NCBI RefSeq assembly: GCF_001661495.1
Contig: NZ_BDDT01000002.1
Location: 620,001 to 684,000 of the forward strand
Direction of reading: 5' to 3'
From: Pseudoalteromonas prydzensis
GTDB taxonomy: Bacteria > Pseudomonadota > Gammaproteobacteria > Enterobacterales > Alteromonadaceae
DNA: 64,000 nucleotides
Part shown: piece after piece, positions 60,049 to 64,000 of the stretch
Numbering within the stretch: the stretch's first letter is position 1
Layout of the letters: every line of letters starts with the position of its first letter
Notes under the pieces: generated by a model
What the model saw: the letters and a program-made list of their open reading frames with translations, nothing else
Database searches by the model: none
Told to the model about the DNA's origin: nothing
Program-made: the position numbers and the translations under genes

Positions 60049-61575
60049 ATGTGTGGTATCGTTGGAATAGTCGGAACATCTCCTGTAAACCAGGCGATTT
60101 ATGATGGCTTAACTGTTTTGCAACACCGTGGCCAAGATGCTGCGGGCATCATTACCATTGAAAACAACACCTTTAGTTTACGTAAAGCGAATGGCTTAGT
60201 GAAAGATGTATTTCACACCCGTCATATGAAGCGCTTACAAGGTACTATTGGTATCGGTCATGTACGCTACCCGACAGCAGGTTCATCTAGCTCGTCAGAA
60301 GCACAGCCGTTTTATGTTAACTCACCGTTCGGTATTGCTTTAGCACACAATGGTAACTTAACTAATGCAGAGCAGCTTAAAGAGCAATTGTTCTGTGAAG
60401 CGCGTCGCCACGTTAACACAACGTCAGATTCTGAAATTTTACTTAACATCATGGCGCATGAATTAAGTAAACCAAATAAATTAAAGCTTGACCCTGAAGA
60501 TATTTTTAACGGCATTACTGAAGTTATCAATAAAGTTCAAGGTGGTTACGCAACTATTGCGATGGTTATTGGTCACGGTATTGTTGCGTTTCGTGATCCA
60601 AATGGCATTCGTCCATTAGTGTTTGGTAAGCGTGACACTGCGCATGGTACTGAGTACATGTTTGCCTCTGAAAGTGTGGCACTTAAAACCGACGGCTTTG
60701 AGTTTGTTCGCGATGTAGCCCCTGGTGAAGCAATTTATGTAACTGAAGCAGGTGAGTTTTATTCACAAGCCTGTGCAGATAAAGCGTCTTACTCACCGTG
60801 TATTTTCGAGTTTGTGTATTTTGCACGTCCGGATTCAAACATTGACCGTATGTCTGTGTATGCGACTCGCGTTAATATGGGTACCAAACTAGGTGAAAAA
60901 ATTGCACGTGAATGGGCTGATAAAGACATTGATGTGGTTATTCCAATTCCTGAAACATCATGCGATGTCGCATTGGAAATTGCCCGCGTACTTGATTTAC
61001 CATATCGTCAAGGCTTTGTTAAAAACCGTTACATTGGTCGCACGTTTATCATGCCTGGCCAAGAAATGCGTAAAAAGTCAGTGCGTCAAAAGCTTAATGC
61101 GATTGACCGCGAGTTCAAAGGTAAAAACGTACTATTAGTGGATGACTCAATTGTACGCGGTACTACCTCTGCTCAAATCGTTGAAATGGCCCGTGAGTCT
61201 GGCGCTAAAAATGTTTATTTTGCTTCAGCTGCACCAGAAATTCGCTTCCCGAATGTTTATGGTATAGATATGCCATCAGCTGCGGAGTTGATTGCTCATG
61301 GTCGCGAAGTTGAAGACATTAATGCAAGCATTGGTGCTGATGGTTTGATCTTTCAATCATTGCCTGATTTGATTGCTGCGGTATCGCAAGAAAACCCAGA
61401 GATCACACGCTTTGAAACGTCAGTATTTGACGGCCAGTATATTACCGGCGGAATTGACCAAGATTATTTAAATCGCATTGAACAACTACGCAATGACTCA
61501 GCAAAAAGTAGCCGTGAAAGTGCAATGTCTTCTGGTTTAGAGTTACATAACCAAGAAGAAAATGGTTCGGATTAA
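60049..61575 (+). CDS. purF: Amidophosphoribosyltransferase
   Basis: 508 residues (E. coli 505). The mature enzyme starts at Cys2 ([20 protein letters not shown]), the N-terminal glutaminase nucleophile; HRGQDAAGI and the PRPP-binding loop [18 protein letters not shown] are intact. It commits PRPP to purine synthesis. GAGGAA precedes the ATG by about 9 bases. It is the last gene of the cluster and is followed by a strong terminator. No PurR-like operator was identified upstream of cvpA. Confidence 0.98.
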   Translation: MCGIVGIVGTSPVNQAIYDGLTVLQHRGQDAAGIITIENNTFSLRKANGLVKDVFHTRHMKRLQGTIGIGHVRYPTAGSSSSSEAQPFYVNSPFGIALAHNGNLTNAEQLKEQLFCEARRHVNTTSDSEILLNIMAHELSKPNKLKLDPEDIFNGITEVINKVQGGYATIAMVIGHGIVAFRDPNGIRPLVFGKRDTAHGTEYMFASESVALKTDGFEFVRDVAPGEAIYVTEAGEFYSQACADKASYSPCIFEFVYFARPDSNIDRMSVYATRVNMGTKLGEKIAREWADKDIDVVIPIPETSCDVALEIARVLDLPYRQGFVKNRYIGRTFIMPGQEMRKKSVRQKLNAIDREFKGKNVLLVDDSIVRGTTSAQIVEMARESGAKNVYFASAAPEIRFPNVYGIDMPSAAELIAHGREVEDINASIGADGLIFQSLPDLIAAVSQENPEITRFETSVFDGQYITGGIDQDYLNRIEQLRNDSAKSSRESAMSSGLELHNQEENGSD

Positions 61576-61599
61576 CGCATTCGTTAAACTCTAAAGATA

Positions 61600-61629
61600 A
61601 AAAAAGGAGCTAAATTAAGCTCCTTTTTT
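61600..61629 (+). terminator. Terminator of purF
   Basis: AAAAAGGAGCT (61601-61611) pairs with AGCTCCTTTTT (61618-61628) across a 6-base loop, flanked by A and T runs. Confidence 0.9.
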
Positions 61630-61696
61630 GTGAAGGAAAGAAAATAATAACACTACTTTTTACTACATTTTACAGCTACTAACATGAAACTAGGAA

Positions 61697-61769
61697 TTAT
61701 ACCAATCGTGTTAAGTTACTGACCATTTAGCTCGCTAGAATGGTTAAATATTTAAGCCGATTGGTATTA
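61697..61769 (-). repeat. Hairpin repeat, copy 2 (complete element)
   Basis: About 73 bp with terminal inverted repeats ATACCAATCG-N2-TTAA (61699-61714) and TTAAGCCGATTGGTAT (61752-61767), and an inner inverted repeat ACCATTTAGC/GCTAGAATGGT. The right 45 bp match 9251-9295. The whole unit can fold as a cruciform. Its end TTA (61767-61769) provides the stop codon of the YIP1-like gene. Confidence 0.82.
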
Positions 61770-62366
61770 TGTAAAACTAGGACTTACAATACCATTGGTC
61801 CACAATATGGCGGTGACCGCTAAAATAATCACCAACAAAATCAATCCACAGGTTACCACCGAACTTGCATAAATGAAGCCGCGCTCCTGTGGTATATGCA
61901 TTAAAATTGGCACTCCCGTATACAATAAGTAAACTGAATAAGCTAAGGCAACCATACCTACGCAAACTACAAACCATAACTCTGGCCAAAATGCCGCCAG
62001 TGCTGACATAAATACCGGCGTTGAGGTGTAAGCAGCAAGCTCTAACGTTTGGGTAAAGGTAGGTTCAGCACCAAATGTCACCGCCATCCAATGCGCTAAA
62101 TAAGCCAGTGCAAATACACCGACAATTAAAGCCGCATACATCGCTGCAGCAATTAATATTGCACTATCATGAGTTAAAAATACTGGATTACCAGCCCCGA
62201 TGCTCCAGCCTAAATAAACGGACGAATAATAGCCCATTGCTGAAGGGAATAACGCGATAAGTAAAATATGTGAAAGGCTATAAGTTAAGCTTTCGTGACG
62301 GTTATCAATTGTTTGCCACTCTTCGAGTGGGTGAGCATAGATGCCCCATAAATGGTTTAGTATCAT
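61767..62366 (-). CDS. YIP1 family membrane protein
   Basis: 199 residues with five likely transmembrane helices, starting MILNHLWGIYAHPLEEWQTI, typical of bacterial YIP1-family (DUF1282-like) inner-membrane proteins. The function is unknown. Its last codons run into the hairpin repeat, which supplies the TAA stop. Convergent with purF, divergent from miaE. Confidence 0.84.
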   Translation of the reverse strand: MILNHLWGIYAHPLEEWQTIDNRHESLTYSLSHILLIALFPSAMGYYSSVYLGWSIGAGNPVFLTHDSAILIAAAMYAALIVGVFALAYLAHWMAVTFGAEPTFTQTLELAAYTSTPVFMSALAAFWPELWFVVCVGMVALAYSVYLLYTGVPILMHIPQERGFIYASSVVTCGLILLVIILAVTAILWTNGIVSPSFT

Positions 62367-62579
62367 AGTGTGTGCCCCATAAAAGGAAGTAGACGCTGTT
62401 TTATTTTTATACAGCTTGTATTAAGTTATGGTTCAGTAATAGGGGCTTGTCAAGCAACAGTAATCTGAAAAGTACATAGGCATAATAATATTAAAAAATT
62501 TAGCTTGGTTTTATTCTCTCGATGGTTTCGTGGTAAAATAATCGCTCTATGAATTTAATTTTAATGAGCAGCCTAACTC

Positions 62580-63356
62580 GTGCCATACAGCCAACTTTTA
62601 CAACCAATTAATAAGTTTCTTATTTGCGAAACGCCTCAAGCATGGATTGAGGAAGCCGTTAAAAAGGAAAACCTCGCGGTTATTTTAATTGATCATCTGA
62701 TTTGTGAGCTTAAGGCCGCGCAGTCGGCAATGTTTTTGATTCGTAAATATGCCGTTGATAAAGACAGCAGTGACGCATTGCTTGAGTGGCTTAAGCCATT
62801 TGAAACACTTATTTATAAGCGGGAAGGGAATTGGCGCGATCTTGCGGCGAAAAATAGACTGACTAAAGCCGTGATCCCCAAGTCTGATTCCGCTTATGGG
62901 CAAGATTTGGTTGATAAGATGGTGATGCTGATCAAAGAAGAGTTGCACCATTTTTATCAAGTATTAGAGATAATGGACGAATATGGGATTGAGTATCAAA
63001 GTATTACCCCATGTCGTTACGCTAAAGGCATGTTACGCCACGTAAAAACCTATGAGCCTGATGCACTAGTAGATAAGCTCATAGTGGGTGCTTACATCGA
63101 GGCGCGTTCGTGTGAACGTTTTGCAAAGCTTGCTCCCCATGTAGATAAACGTTTGGGGGATTTTTATATCTCATTATTACGTTCAGAGGCGCGCCATTTC
63201 CAAGACTATCTAACGCTTGCTCAAGAAATTGCTGGTTTTGATATTAGTGAGCGAGTGACGTTTTTTGGCGATATTGAAGCTGAATTGATTGCTACACCAG
63301 ACACCGATTTTAAGTTCCACTCAGGTGCACCTTGCAGCAATGCACAATATAAATAA
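62580..63356 (+). CDS. miaE: tRNA 2-methylthio-N6-isopentenyl adenosine-37 hydroxylase
   Basis: 258 residues; a non-haem diiron monooxygenase that makes ms2io6A37 in tRNAs reading U-starting codons. Metal-ligand motifs in the four-helix bundle: ICELKAAQSAMFLI, IKEELHHFYQVLEIM (ExxH), AYIEARSCERFAKLA and RSEARHFQDYL (ExxH). The start is GTG at 62580 without a good ribosome-binding site; MiaE family members share the downstream PxxWIEEAV region. Confidence 0.95.
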   Translation: MPYSQLLQPINKFLICETPQAWIEEAVKKENLAVILIDHLICELKAAQSAMFLIRKYAVDKDSSDALLEWLKPFETLIYKREGNWRDLAAKNRLTKAVIPKSDSAYGQDLVDKMVMLIKEELHHFYQVLEIMDEYGIEYQSITPCRYAKGMLRHVKTYEPDALVDKLIVGAYIEARSCERFAKLAPHVDKRLGDFYISLLRSEARHFQDYLTLAQEIAGFDISERVTFFGDIEAELIATPDTDFKFHSGAPCSNAQYK

Positions 63357-63359
63357 TGC

Positions 63360-64000
63360 TCAACGCTTTAAAAACTCTAGGTATTGCTCAGTTTTCGCCT
63401 CTGAAAAACCGTGACGGAGTAAAACACTAGCAGCTTCGCCATTATTAATAATAGCCGTTAGGCCTGACTCAAGTTGCGAAAGGCGTTGTTCACTGTTTGC
63501 TGAAGATCTAGAAAAAACAATGTAAAGATGATGATAAGCTAAGTGTGGCTCTATGTACTCAATTTCAGCGGCTGTATCGGATTGCAAAATAGAATGATTT
63601 TTTAGCCAGTACTCGCCGACTTCCTTGGTACCGGCCACCAAATCTACACGGCCAAGCTGAAGCACCCTGAGACTACTAACTAAATCTTTACTTTCTGTGG
63701 TAGTTAAATTGCGTTGCTTACTAAACTCATCACCAACAATATAGTCACTGCCTTTACTAATACTGTAATCTTCTAATGAGGCTAAGCTACCATCGTAGCT
63801 TATATGAGTGTTTTTCCTCTTAAATAAACCAGTAAACGAATGCGCTAATGGTCGAGAGTAGAGAAATATTTGCTCTCGTTCAGTGCTAAAGTAAGCACCT
63901 AAAACTGCAGTGCGTTTATTTTTTTCAACTAGCTTTATAGCTCGGGCCCAGGTCGTAAACTCAATGCTTGCGGTAATATTTTGACTGGCTAATGCGGTAA
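63360..64000 (-). CDS. Periplasmic solute-binding protein, SBP_bac_3-like (5' end outside window)
   Basis: The frame is open from the stop at 63360 to the window edge (213 codons). It reads ...TASIEFTTWARAIKLVEKN, AVLGAYFSTEREQIFLYSRP, LQLGRVDLVAGTKEVGEYWL, HLYIVFSRSS and a final YLEFLKR, resembling amino-acid-type ABC solute-binding proteins (family 3) that occur as orphan genes in Alteromonadales. The signal peptide is outside the window. It converges with miaE with 3 bases between the stops. The ligand is unknown. Confidence 0.82.
   Translation of the reverse strand, partial: TALASQNITASIEFTTWARAIKLVEKNKRTAVLGAYFSTEREQIFLYSRPLAHSFTGLFKRKNTHISYDGSLASLEDYSISKGSDYIVGDEFSKQRNLTTTESKDLVSSLRVLQLGRVDLVAGTKEVGEYWLKNHSILQSDTAAEIEYIEPHLAYHHLYIVFSRSSANSEQRLSQLESGLTAIINNGEAASVLLRHGFSEAKTEQYLEFLKR

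Overview
The window looks like chromosomal DNA of a marine gammaproteobacterium of the order Alteromonadales, most likely Pseudoalteromonas or a close relative. The evidence is gene order and protein similarity from memory: ffh-rpsP-rimM-trmD-rplS, a tyrA/pheA pair, motY-rnt, ssrA encoding the tag ANDDNYSLAA, mnmC/fabB/pdxB, and the asd-fimV-truA-accD-folC-dedD-cvpA-purF block. No database search was possible.

Layout. 1-3.1 kb: end of ffh and the rpsP operon (ribosome and tRNA maturation). 3.1-10.6 kb: aromatic amino acid block, with tyrA and pheA converging on a shared terminator, a complete pheA attenuator with a Phe-rich leader peptide, and tyrP behind a TyrR-type box. A CACHE-HAMP-PAS-GGDEF-EAL protein sits between pheA and tyrP. 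10.9-15.5 kb: EamA transporter, motY, rnt and a FapA-like gene. 15.5-23.3 kb: ssrA (tmRNA) followed by a decayed genomic island bounded by a 78-bp direct repeat of the ssrA terminator. The island holds remnants of two different tyrosine integrases, a DUF2235 lipase-like protein with a small membrane partner, and a HEPN protein next to a TOPRIM protein, preceded by a broken second HEPN copy. These two gene pairs are the best candidates for undescribed defence or toxin systems.

23.4-26.5 kb: small accessory genes, including an MVL-type mannan-binding lectin. 26.5-44.8 kb: a probable surface/export locus: a DUF6916 protein, three tail-collar (microcystin-dependent-protein-like) proteins, a subtilase, a TIGR03032-like protein, and a 4605-residue Ig/cadherin-like repeat protein. 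The giant protein carries seven 300-bp repeats, a 1650-bp near-perfect internal duplication, and a rhombosortase-like GlyGly tail followed, unexpectedly, by an outer-membrane beta-barrel.

44.9-64 kb: core metabolism again: mnmC, fabB, pdxB, asd, the fimV/hubP polar landmark gene with thirteen 84-bp repeats, truA, accD, folC, dedD, cvpA, purF, a YIP1-like membrane protein, miaE and a truncated solute-binding protein gene. A 45-bp hairpin repeat occurs at 9.25 kb and 61.7 kb, and in both places it supplies the stop codon of a minus-strand membrane protein gene.
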